Below are positions 1 through 8,277 of a stretch of DNA of 9,489 nt, piece by piece (position 1 is the stretch's first letter; each line of letters begins with the position of its first letter). The notes below the pieces were generated by a model. It ran no database searches and had not been told where the DNA came from. It saw nothing but the letters and a program-made list of their open reading frames with translations. Source of the DNA: Pseudomonadota bacterium. GTDB taxonomy: Bacteria > Pseudomonadota > Gammaproteobacteria > Burkholderiales > Thiobacillaceae. The DNA lies in assembly GCA_021821425.1 (NCBI GenBank), contig JAKACL010000102.1:1-9489 (forward strand), written 5' to 3'. The translations under genes and the position numbers were made by a program.

Positions 1-2276
1 AGGGGCGTGCTCGCCGTCGTCAGCACGAAATGGTCGGGCACGAAGCGGCCGACGTTGACGGCCGCCGATTCGATCGTCATCTCGGCCGCGCTGGAGCCGT
101 CGGCGGCATCCACCGCCGCGAAGTTCGTATCCACCAGCTTCATCGCGAAGGCACCCGCCTCGGAATAGCTCGCGGTCGATGTCGTCAGCACGCCGGAAGC
201 AGCCGACCAGGTGCCGGGGGCCAGCACGCCGAGGGTGCAACCCGTAGCCGGCAGCAGACAGGCCGTCGGACTGGCTACCGGGGAGCCGGCGTAGTTCGCC
301 GTGGTCGCGCCCGCGGCATTGCGCGCCGTCGCCGCGACACGGAACGGCCGGCCCGCCTTGTGCACGATGCCCCCGCTGGCCAGCGTATTGGTCAGCGACC
401 GGGCGACACCCGCGGTGACGCTGTCGGTGTCGCTGACCGTCACCGTGTTGAAGTACGCCGGCCGGATCGCGAGGTTGTCGTTCGAGCAGGCAACGACCGT
501 CGGCGTGCCCGTCGCCGGATAGCGCATGCGCACCCGCACATTGGGCCAGGCTTCGGGCTCGGCGATGCCGGCGAGCGTCTTGCGGCCCTGGTCGCCGGCG
601 GCAAAGCTGAGCGTCCCGAGGTCGCGGATCTGCGGATAGGCACCGCAGGCGCCGCCGCCCGCCGCGTTGACCAGCTCCACCCCGACTCCACCGGTAAATG
701 CGGTTTCGACCGCCGTCGCGGTGGCGTTGAGCGCGACCACATCGACGGCAAACGCGCCGGCGGCCACCTTGGTGCGGATCACTCCGCTGATGCTGCCCGC
801 TGCGGTCGTCGTCTCGAACGCATTGAAGCCGCCCGGCGTCGCCGGCGGCGCGATGCTGCACGGCCGCGTCTCGCCCATCACGGCCACCAGCCGTGCCGCG
901 CTCAGCGCGCCGCTGAACACGTTGACCTCGTCCAGGTTGCCGCTGAACTTGAAATTCGCGCCGCTTTCGCCCGACGCATTGTTCTCGCCGCCGATCGACG
1001 CGGCACCGGCATCGGTGCCCCAGTTGCCGGTGTAGGTCTGCACGACGGACGCGAGCTGCGTGCCGGCCTGGTTGTAGACATAGATGCGTTTGGTCTTGGC
1101 CACGATGTCCGTCACCGCCGCGACGAAGTACCAGGTGTTGTTCGCGATGACATTGGGCGTATCCAGAATGACCGGATTAGTCGCGCGCGCGTAGAAACGC
1201 ACCCTGCCGGTGCCGCCGTCGCCCAGGCTGAAACCGTAGCCGCCGGAATTGCTCTGGTCGTCGATAAAGATGCGCTGGCCGCTCTTCGCGTTGTTGGTGG
1301 TGCGAATCCAGGCGGTGATCGTGAAATCGGTGACGAGGTTGGGAAACGAGGCCGGCACCGCCACGTAATCGTTGCTGCCGTCGAACATGCCGTAGTTGCA
1401 GGTGCCCGGGGTGCCGGAGATCGCCGGCATCGTGCCGCCGGTGGTCGCACCGTTGACCGCCGAGGCGTGATGGCTGCGGCCCGAACCGTCCTGCACCTGT
1501 CCCGACGCGCCGGTCCAGGCCGCCTCGTCCATGCGGTAGTTGGCGATGACGTTGGGCTGCAGCGCGACTAGATGCGCGACGCTGACGGCGGCCGTACTTG
1601 CCGTCGCCACCCGGCTGCCGGTCGCAGCGATCCCGCCGGAATAGGCCTCGTCGGCCAGTTCGATGGCGATCCCGTTATTGGGGCCGCCTGCGGTATTTTC
1701 ATCCGCGTGTTCGGCCATGCCGGCGGGCGGCGCGAAACCGGCATTGCCGTTGGCCACGGCAAACAGGCCGACGAGCTGCGTGCCGGCGACGCTCGGCGAC
1801 ACCGAATTGGCCGTCACGCTCGTGCTGCTGGCGTTGCTGCGGACGGAATGGGTATTGACGGGCGCAACCGGATCGGCCCCCCGATACGCGACCACTGCGG
1901 CGGCAGCGCGCGCGGACGGACTGATGCCCCAGTTTTCGCTGGCGGGCGTGGCGGCGGTGACGCGCCGCCAATAGGCCGCCTGGGTCAGCGCGCTCCCGTC
2001 GTAGGTGCGATTGATCAGCGTCCAGCCCGTCGGCGCGGCGAAGGCCTGATTGCCGCGCGCGGCGATCTGCACGACCAGCACATCGTCGACCTGCCTGCCC
2101 GCCGGATACGTCAGCGTCAGACTGGTCGTGCCGCTTCCCGTCGACACCGCGGACGCCGCGCCGACCAGCGCGATCGCTGACCAGGCCTGCGGCATCGCGG
2201 CCAGCCAGAGCGCTACGCCGGCGATGAGCACGCTGCCGATCCGGTGCACCAGGCGAGGGGCGAGTCGGGCGCTCAT
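1..2276 (-). CDS. mshQ: MshQ-like large exported protein, LamG-like plus DUF6701-like regions (partial, C-terminus beyond window)
   Basis: I read this frame codon by codon from the ATG at 2276 to the left edge and found no stop: at least 758 codons. Residues 1-33 form a signal peptide (MSARLAPRLVHRIG, hydrophobic core, then MPQAWS before AIALVG). Residues about 34-238 form a beta-rich module (YPAGRQVDDVLVVQIA, PTGWTLI, VVAYRG) seen in many surface proteins. Residues about 241-473 look like a LamG/concanavalin-type domain: VIANYRMDEAAW, FDGSNDYVAVP, FTITAWIR, NTWYFVAAV, GNLDEVNVFSGALS. From about 480, FNAFETTTAAG, DNLAIRPAYF and ESAAVNVGRFVPDHF match MshQ/DUF6701 proteins. It is not a prepilin. 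The start overlaps mshP by 4 nt. A surface or tip-adhesin role is an inference; MshQ function is poorly known. Confidence 0.9.
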   Translation of the reverse strand, partial: MSARLAPRLVHRIGSVLIAGVALWLAAMPQAWSAIALVGAASAVSTGSGTTSLTLTYPAGRQVDDVLVVQIAARGNQAFAAPTGWTLINRTYDGSALTQAAYWRRVTAATPASENWGISPSARAAAAVVAYRGADPVAPVNTHSVRSNASSTSVTANSVSPSVAGTQLVGLFAVANGNAGFAPPAGMAEHADENTAGGPNNGIAIELADEAYSGGIAATGSRVATASTAAVSVAHLVALQPNVIANYRMDEAAWTGASGQVQDGSGRSHHASAVNGATTGGTMPAISGTPGTCNYGMFDGSNDYVAVPASFPNLVTDFTITAWIRTTNNAKSGQRIFIDDQSNSGGYGFSLGDGGTGRVRFYARATNPVILDTPNVIANNTWYFVAAVTDIVAKTKRIYVYNQAGTQLASVVQTYTGNWGTDAGAASIGGENNASGESGANFKFSGNLDEVNVFSGALSAARLVAVMGETRPCSIAPPATPGGFNAFETTTAAGSISGVIRTKVAAGAFAVDVVALNATATAVETAFTGGVGVELVNAAGGGACGAYPQIRDLGTLSFAAGDQGRKTLAGIAEPEAWPNVRVRMRYPATGTPTVVACSNDNLAIRPAYFNTVTVSDTDSVTAGVARSLTNTLASGGIVHKAGRPFRVAATARNAAGATTANYAGSPVASPTACLLPATGCTLGVLAPGTWSAASGVLTTSTASYSEAGAFAMKLVDTNFAAVDAADGSSAAEMTIESAAVNVGRFVPDHFVLTTASTP

Positions 2277-2698
2277 TTCGAGAAGCTCGCCTGGATCTGC
2301 CGTTCGACATAGTCCACCTCGCCGGCCAGGCCCGAGGTCGCCGTCGACGTGATCCGGTAGATCGCAACCGTATCGGCGCCATCGGTTTCCACGAAGGGGG
2401 TGCAACTGACATCCACCGAAAAAGCGGCAAGCGTCCCCGTCAGCACCAGTGTGGTCGGGGCCGGGCACGGCGCCGGACTCGGCTGCAGCCCCTGCGGATC
2501 GACCACCTGCCACGCTGCCCATTCGATGCCGGCGCGCGCCGCGTGATAGGCGCGGCTGCCCTGGATATCCAGCGCGCTGCTGATGTGCGCGGTGCGCGAC
2601 AGCGACACCATGTAGGCCGCCAGCGCGGCCAGGATGACCAGCAGGAAAATCGCGGTGGGCAGGACGAAACCCGACTCGGTGTGCGGCACGCGCTTCAT
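2273..2698 (-). CDS. mshP: MshP-like pilus biogenesis protein (PilX/GspK-like prepilin)
   Basis: A 141-residue protein with a 10-residue leader MKRVPHTESG and hydrophobic segment FVLPTAIFLLVILAALAAYMVSLSR. Residue +5 is Thr15, not Glu, as is common in GspK/PilX/MshP-type subunits that cap or start a fibre. The following SSALDIQGSRAYHAARAGIEWAAWQV is the hallmark of that class (AYHAARAGIEWA). The C-terminal half holds a Pro/Cys segment PSPAPCPAPTT and a second Cys in VDVSCTPF, possibly a disulfide. The start at 2698 overlaps mshO by 4 nt (ATGA), and the stop overlaps the mshQ start by 4 nt. A longer in-frame start at 2953 runs back through mshO and is rejected. Confidence 0.88.
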   Translation of the reverse strand: MKRVPHTESGFVLPTAIFLLVILAALAAYMVSLSRTAHISSALDIQGSRAYHAARAGIEWAAWQVVDPQGLQPSPAPCPAPTTLVLTGTLAAFSVDVSCTPFVETDGADTVAIYRITSTATSGLAGEVDYVERQIQASFSK

Positions 2699-3507
2699 GG
2701 CTGGTTGCTCACCTGGGTGGTGGCATAGAGATTGACGGTTTCGCCAGACTGGCTCAGGGCCAGCGTGATGCTGACCAGACCGCCGCGCTCGGTGACGCCG
2801 GGCTGGTAGTCGAAGCTGCAGGGGGAACCGGCCGGGGCGCTGACACGGTTGGCCAGCAGCGCCTGCGGGGTGGCGGCGGCAAAGCTGGTCGGCTGGGCGG
2901 CAGTGGGCGCATAACCCCAGTAGCGCGTCAGCGTGCCTGCGGTCGGATTGCACACATAGCTCACCGGCCCGTCGACGACCTGGAAACGGTTGCCGGGCGA
3001 GGCCAACGGAAACTGCTTGGCGGCGAAGGCGATGTTGCTCACGTTGCCGGCGGCGCCGGTGTAGCCGGCAAGCGTTTCGCCCGCCCAGGCATCGGCGCCG
3101 GGAATGCCGAGGTTGTACACGGCGATGCGGTCGCCGGCCTGCATCGCGATGGCGGGGCCCAAGACGTCGAAGCTGCTGTCGGCCGCCGTAAAATCGAGGA
3201 TGTCGCCGCCGCCCGCCGCACGATAGCGCCCGCCGCTGCGGGTGGCGAGAAACTCCAGATACATCACGCCGCCCGCATCCGTGGTGACGCGCACACTGTT
3301 GGGCAGCGCCAGCCGGATGTCGCGCCCCATGCGGCGCAGCGCGGTGTCGGCCGTATCGGCCAGCCGCGCACGGCGGTCCTGGGCCACGTAGCTTTCCAGC
3401 GGCGCGCGCAGGAATACCGCCACCATCGAGCCGACGATAGCGGTGATCGCGATGACGATGATCATCTCGACCAGGGTGAACCCGGCGTGGTCAGAAATTG
3501 GGCGCAT
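2695..3507 (-). CDS. mshO: MshO-like minor pilin (GspJ/PilW-type prepilin)
   Basis: A 270-residue prepilin: leader MRPISDHAG, then FTLVEMIIVIAITAIVGSMVAVFL with Glu14 at mature +5. The helix is followed by RRARLADTADTALRRMGRDIRLALPNSVRV, the pattern of the larger GspJ/PilW/MshO class. In the second half, VSYVCNPTAGTLTRYWGYAP matches what I know of MshO proteins. A second cysteine lies in SPCSFDYQPG. The ATG overlaps the end of mshD by 17 nt with no clear Shine-Dalgarno sequence. The class is firm. The exact role, a large minor pilin in the initiation or tip complex, is inferred from the family. Confidence 0.88.
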   Translation of the reverse strand: MRPISDHAGFTLVEMIIVIAITAIVGSMVAVFLRAPLESYVAQDRRARLADTADTALRRMGRDIRLALPNSVRVTTDAGGVMYLEFLATRSGGRYRAAGGGDILDFTAADSSFDVLGPAIAMQAGDRIAVYNLGIPGADAWAGETLAGYTGAAGNVSNIAFAAKQFPLASPGNRFQVVDGPVSYVCNPTAGTLTRYWGYAPTAAQPTSFAAATPQALLANRVSAPAGSPCSFDYQPGVTERGGLVSITLALSQSGETVNLYATTQVSNQP

Positions 3508-4042
3508 AACGCGTGCGATAGCCGGACAGGCTGACGCCCAGGTTGCCGGGGGCGGTGACGGTCACGGTGACGAGCAGGGTTTCGCCCGCAGGGATGCCGT
3601 TGAAGGCGCCGGCCGGCTGCACCTGCACGGTCGCCGTGTAGCCGGCCAGTCCTGGGACGGCTGCGCCGCTGAGATCGGCGATGCCGGCCATGGAAAAACC
3701 GTCGTAATCGTTGACGTTGTCGTAGGGCGTGACGTTGGAATAACGGTCTTCCACTCCGTCCGCCCCCATGCTTTCAGGCGTCGTCGCACATCCTGTGGGG
3801 CCAATGGCAGAACTGGTCGCGGTATCCGCCTGCGCATCATCCGGATCGCAATAGGTGTAGGGCTTGCCCAGCACTTCCTCGAGCAGCGACTCGGCGATGG
3901 CGAGCGCCTGCTTGCGCACCATGGGGTCGGCGCTGGAGCGTGCATTGAGGCTGAAGACCGACACCACGCCGGTCACCGCGATGCCCACCACCACGATGAA
4001 CACCAGCAGTTCGATCAGGCTGAGGCCGCGTTCGCTAGTCAT
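3491..4042 (-). CDS. mshD: MshD-like minor pilin (PilV/GspI-type prepilin)
   Basis: A 183-residue prepilin with a 6-residue leader MTSERG and the segment LSLIELLVFIVVVGIAVTGVVSVFS. Glu11 is at mature +5. The first mature residue is Leu rather than the more usual Phe or Met; this is tolerated in some minor pilins. The helix continues with RKQALAIAESLLEEVLGKPY, typical of the MshD/PilV class. Two cysteines flank an acidic Ala/Thr-rich loop (YCDPDDAQADT ... TGCATT). The ATG lies inside the end of mshC, overlapping it by 8 nt, with no Shine-Dalgarno sequence, so coupled translation is likely. It would act in the pilus initiation complex; that role is inferred from family and position. Confidence 0.87.
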   Translation of the reverse strand: MTSERGLSLIELLVFIVVVGIAVTGVVSVFSLNARSSADPMVRKQALAIAESLLEEVLGKPYTYCDPDDAQADTATSSAIGPTGCATTPESMGADGVEDRYSNVTPYDNVNDYDGFSMAGIADLSGAAVPGLAGYTATVQVQPAGAFNGIPAGETLLVTVTVTAPGNLGVSLSGYRTRYAPNF

Positions 4043-4499
4043 GGACGTAGCCGGTTTCCTGCTCGACCCGAATCGTGTGCGTGCCGCTGCCGGTGACCTG
4101 GATCGCGAGCTGGGCCGCGATGTTCGGACGCCCGCCCCTGTCGAACGTCAGTACCGCAACCGGGCTGGCAACCGCCACCCCGTTCGGCGCATTCACGGTG
4201 TAGGGCTTTTCCCCGCCCGGCCCGGGTGCCGGGGTGGCACACGGCATGACCGCGCTGTAGCACAGGGTGGCATCGTTCGAAGTCAGGTGCACGAAGACAT
4301 CGCGCCGCTGGGAAATGGCGAGTTTCTGCGCAAAGCGCACCGTGGCGGCAAGCTGGTCGGCAAAGCCGCGGGTATCGAAGCCAGTGCGGCCCACCATGCG
4401 CGGCACGGCCACCGCCGCGAGGGTGCCGGCGATGACCATGACGAGGATCAGTTCCACCATGGTAAAACCGCGGCTTGAGCCGCGGTTAGGGTTCGCCAT
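4035..4499 (-). CDS. mshC: MshC-like minor pilin (GspH/FimT-type prepilin)
   Basis: A 154-residue prepilin: 11-residue leader ending RGSSRG, cleavage before F12, then FTMVELILVMVIAGTLAAVAVPRM with Glu16 at mature +5. The following FADQLAATVRFAQKLAISQRRDVFV is the pattern of GspH/FimT-class minor pilins. The short beta-rich domain has C119/C126-region-like spacing in LCYSAVMPC near its middle, a possible local disulfide (position approximate). There is no Shine-Dalgarno sequence before the ATG, and only 12 nt separate it from the mshA stop, so translation may depend on ribosomes finishing mshA. The first codons carry a strong hairpin that could limit initiation. The mshC label rests on position after the major pilin and class; specific identity is moderately sure. 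Confidence 0.85.
   Translation of the reverse strand: MANPNRGSSRGFTMVELILVMVIAGTLAAVAVPRMVGRTGFDTRGFADQLAATVRFAQKLAISQRRDVFVHLTSNDATLCYSAVMPCATPAPGPGGEKPYTVNAPNGVAVASPVAVLTFDRGGRPNIAAQLAIQVTGSGTHTIRVEQETGYVHD
4464..4487 (-). terminator. Terminator-like hairpin after mshA, inside the start of mshC
   Basis: Perfect 10-bp inverted repeat on the minus strand, AACCGCGGCT and AGCCGCGGTT separated by two bases. As RNA this folds into a 9-bp GC-rich stem with a UCAA tetraloop, and four U (4467-4464) end the stem and follow it. It begins 24 nt downstream of the mshA stop and overlaps mshC codons 5-12, the leader-peptide region. The U run is short, so partial termination or a 3'-end stability barrier for the pilin mRNA is more likely than full termination. 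The function is inferred; the repeat itself is exact. Confidence 0.6.
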
Positions 4500-4511
4500 G
4501 ATCAGACTGAA

Positions 4512-5099
4512 TCAGCAGCCGGCGACGTTATTTGCGCCGAGCACCGGAGCCGTGTTGGCGACAGCGGGATCCGTGTAAGCGAAGCTGCATGTTGGGTTCG
4601 TTTGCGCACCCGCCGCACCCACGGTTCCCGGGCCGCCAATGACGGAGATCTGTGTCACTCCAGCCGCAACTGCGGCCCCGTAGCCTTCAGCATTGAGCTG
4701 CGCCAGGTTCGGGTTGAATACCGAAGTGAGTCCGGCCGCGCTGACAATTCCGGGGGGGGCAGCGCCAAGCGCTGCGGCAGAGGACGGATAGGAAAACACC
4801 GTGGCGATCACGCCGTTTTCAGTACACACCGTTCCAGCAGCGCCCGCCAGGTTGTTCGCGTTGCCGCCGCCGCCTGGGCAGGCTGGCGGCGTATCAGGCA
4901 GCCCGCCTCGCGCCAGCACTGCGCCATGGATCATCGCCGACGCTGCCTGCACCGCGCCACGGGCGGCGTTGAGCTTGGCGATGCGCGCGTCGCGCTGAAC
5001 GTTCGTAAAGCGCGGCAGCGCCACCGCGGCGAGGATGCCGAGGATGACGATGACGACGATGAGTTCGATCATGGTGAAGCCGTGCTGTCTTGTTTTCAT
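4512..5099 (-). CDS. mshA: MshA-like type IV major pilin (prepilin)
   Basis: A 195-residue prepilin with a 7-residue leader (MKTRQHG), cleavage before F8, and the type III/IV signature FTMIELIVVIVILGILAAVALPRF with Glu12 at mature +5. Prepilin peptidase would release a mature pilin of 188 residues. The alpha-helical spine continues through NVQRDARIAKLNAARGAVQAA. The globular part is rich in Ala, Gly and Pro and has four cysteines (C74, C92, C171, C195). C171-C195 could form the C-terminal disulfide loop of type IVa pilins, and C74-C92 an inner one; both pairings are inferred. The start at 5099 has an AGGAG site; an upstream in-frame ATG at 5147 would add 16 residues before the leader and is rejected. 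GC content by hand count in three lines is about 60-63%, a little below the neighbours. A C8 run encodes Ala114-Pro-Pro-Gly117. Its position after mshG, leader and ribosome-binding site suggest it is the major subunit. Confidence 0.9.
   Translation of the reverse strand: MKTRQHGFTMIELIVVIVILGILAAVALPRFTNVQRDARIAKLNAARGAVQAASAMIHGAVLARGGLPDTPPACPGGGGNANNLAGAAGTVCTENGVIATVFSYPSSAAALGAAPPGIVSAAGLTSVFNPNLAQLNAEGYGAAVAAGVTQISVIGGPGTVGAAGAQTNPTCSFAYTDPAVANTAPVLGANNVAGC
4752..4759 (-). repeat. C8 homopolymer within the pilin gene
   Basis: Eight consecutive C on the coding strand (eight G on the plus strand), read as the end of Ala114 plus Pro115 and Pro116 of the pilin. A one-base slip would shift the frame after about 115 of 195 residues and remove the C-terminal disulfide region. 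Whether slippage happens cannot be seen from one sequence. Confidence 0.85.
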
Positions 5100-5222
5100 G
5101 GTGTTCTCCTGCGTGTTTGAATGAAGGTTGCCTACCCGCTCCGCCAAACCGGGTGGACCCTAGCAACTATTGCGGCCGTCAGCGCGGATTCTTGAGCAAG
5201 TAATTGAATCTGCAGTTGAAAA
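5100..5222 (-). promoter_or_regulatory. 123-nt leader region of the pilin gene with strong ribosome-binding site
   Basis: This is the only long non-coding gap inside the pilus cluster; the other junctions are overlaps or a 12-nt gap. AGGAG at 5110-5106 lies six bases before the mshA ATG at 5099 and fixes that start over the in-frame ATG at 5147. Small dyads such as GGGTCCACCC are visible in the leader. I see no convincing sigma-70 -35/-10 pair and no sigma-54 GG-N10-GC pair here. A separate pilin promoter is plausible from the spacing but not shown. Confidence 0.5.
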
Positions 5223-5229
5223 CTACTTG
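5197..5229 (-). promoter_or_regulatory. Predicted RNA hairpin across the mshG stop codon, upstream of mshA
   Basis: On the minus strand, CAAGTAGTT (5229-5221) pairs with AATTACTTG (5205-5197) to give a 9-bp stem with one G-U wobble and a 15-nt loop. In RNA from the opposite strand the wobble would be an A-C mismatch, so the structure fits the transcribed strand better. The mshG TAG is in the left arm. There is no T run after it, so it is not a standard intrinsic terminator. An mRNA processing or stability element upstream of the pilin cistron is my inference. Confidence 0.4.
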
Positions 5230-6448
5230 ATCGCCACGCTGGCGAGGTCCCACATCGGCAGGAACACGCCGAGCGCCAGCACCAGCACGACGCCGCCCAT
5301 CGCGGCGATGATCAGCGGCTCGATGCGGGCGGCCAGGGTCTTGATTTCGTAGTCCACCTCGCGCTCGTACATGCCGGCGACTTCCTGCATGAGCTCGTCG
5401 ATGCTGCCGGTTTCCTCGCCGACGGCGATCATCTGCAGCACCACCGAATTGAACACGGCGGCGTTCTGCGCAGTGCGCAGGATCGATTCGCCGCGCTCGA
5501 TGCCGTTGCGCATCTGCTCGACGCGCGAGGCGATCCAGGCGTTGTCGGTGACTTCGGCCACCACCGAGAGCGCCTGTGCCGCGGGAATGCCGCTTTTGAG
5601 CGACAGCGCCAGGGTGCGCGCGAACCGGGCCAGCGTGCTGCGCAGGACGATCGAGCCGGTGAGGGGGATTTTGAGTTTGTAGCGATCCCAGATCAGCCGC
5701 CCGTCGGGGGAAGCGCGCCACAGGCGAAATCCGACGATGGCCAGCACCAGACCCGCCAGCATGAGCCAGCCATACTCGATCGTGATCCGCGAGGTTTCGA
5801 TGAGGATCCGCGTCATCAGCGGCAGCTCGGCCCCCAGGCCGGCATAGACCTTGGCAAAGGCGGGGATGACGAACACGTTGATGACGGTCACTGCGACCAC
5901 CATGGCAATCAGGACGAAGCCCGGATAGCGCAGGGCCTCCTTGATGCGGGCGCGGGTCTCGCGCTCGAATTCCAGATGTTCGAACATCCGCAGGAAGATC
6001 TCGTCCAGACGGCCGGTCGCCTCGCCGACCCGCACCATCGCCACGTAGAAAGGCGAAAAGACCCCGGGATGCTGGCGCATCGCCGTCGACAGGTCGCGTC
6101 CGGCTTCGAGCGACTCCTTCAGTGAGGCGATCACGCTGGCAAACGCGGCATTGGTCGTCGATTCGATCAGGCCGGTCAGCGAGCGCAGGATGGGCACGCC
6201 GGCGCGCATCAGCGTATAGAGTTGGCGCGAGAACAGCTGCACGTCGATGGGTTTGACGGCGGGCGCGAACAGGCCTGAACCTTTCGGCTTCGCTCCCCGG
6301 CGCTCGGCCTGGTCGGTTTCATGGATGGCGATGGGCGAGATGCCGTTTTTCAGCAGGCTGCTGGCACAGGCGGCCGCGTTGTCCGCCTCGAGGAAGCCCT
6401 GGGTCTTGTCGCCGCTCTGGGTGCGGCCGGTGTAGGCAAAGCGCAGCA

Positions 6449-6449
<1 letters not shown>
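5223..6449 (-). CDS. mshG: MSHA pilus inner-membrane platform protein MshG (GspF/PilC family)
   Basis: A 408-residue polytopic membrane protein, normal length for the GspF/PilC/MshG family, which forms the platform on which MshE acts. Two T2SSF repeats are visible at about 72-195 (FSRQLYTLMRAGVPILRSL ... VGEATGRLDEIF) and 275-397 (FARTLALSLKSGIPAAQAL ... VGEETGSIDELM). Predicted membrane segments lie near 177-198, 227-244 and 377-398. The N-terminus (FAYTGRTQSGDKTQGFLEA) is the usual cytoplasmic lead-in. The ATG start overlaps the mshE TGA by one base, indicating coupled translation. In Vibrio the next genes would be mshF and mshB; here the next gene is the pilin. The stop codon lies within an RNA-hairpin-capable repeat. 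Confidence 0.93.
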
Positions 6450-8206
<1,757 letters not shown>

Positions 8207-8232
8207 GCGTCGGGATGAGCACGTATCGGCCC

Positions 8233-8271
8233 GATCCGGCCATGTCTTTAAAAAAAAAACCGGGCCGGATC
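8233..8271 (-). terminator. Inverted repeat with T10 tract after the hslO unit (possible terminator)
   Basis: Perfect 9-bp arms GATCCGGCC and GGCCGGATC (8233-8241 and 8263-8271) enclose 21 bases that include ten consecutive T on the minus strand (8259-8250). The element sits just after the small exported gene and ends 27 bp before mshE. A classic intrinsic terminator has its T run after the stem, but here the run lies in the loop of the long stem. A short alternative hairpin just before the T run (CGGG-ATCCGG-CCCG) would have the normal layout but is weak. It may therefore be a terminator, a protein-binding dyad, or part of the mshE control region. Confidence 0.45.
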
Positions 8272-8277
8272 CCGCCG

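Noticed and set aside
30..1571. 513-codon open frame on the plus strand
   Set aside because: It lies fully antisense to mshQ, and its product is rich in Arg, Gly and Ala with no recognisable domain. The minus frame has a signal peptide, LamG-like and DUF6701-like segments. Long antisense frames are expected in GC-rich coding DNA.
1699..2430. 243-codon minus-strand frame overlapping mshP and mshQ
   Set aside because: Arg/Ala-rich out-of-frame shadow; the mshP and mshQ frames explain both segments with family signatures.
2273..2953. Longer 226-residue form of MshP
   Set aside because: The extra 85 residues come from mshO coding DNA in another frame and would place the prepilin leader in the middle of the protein.
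4512..5147. Longer 211-residue form of the pilin
   Set aside because: The ATG at 5099 has an AGGAG site six bases upstream and gives a standard 7-residue leader; the longer form gives a 23-residue leader without a Shine-Dalgarno sequence.
5100..5222. Sigma-54 promoter before mshA
   Set aside because: The best GG...GC pair in the GGCGGAGCGGGTAGGC stretch has 12 bases between instead of 10, so it does not meet the core spacing.
8217..8236. Sigma-54-like GG-N10-GC pair before mshE
   Set aside because: The spacing is right, but the flanking bases match poorly (CGG and GTGC), and the implied transcript start would fall at the start codon.
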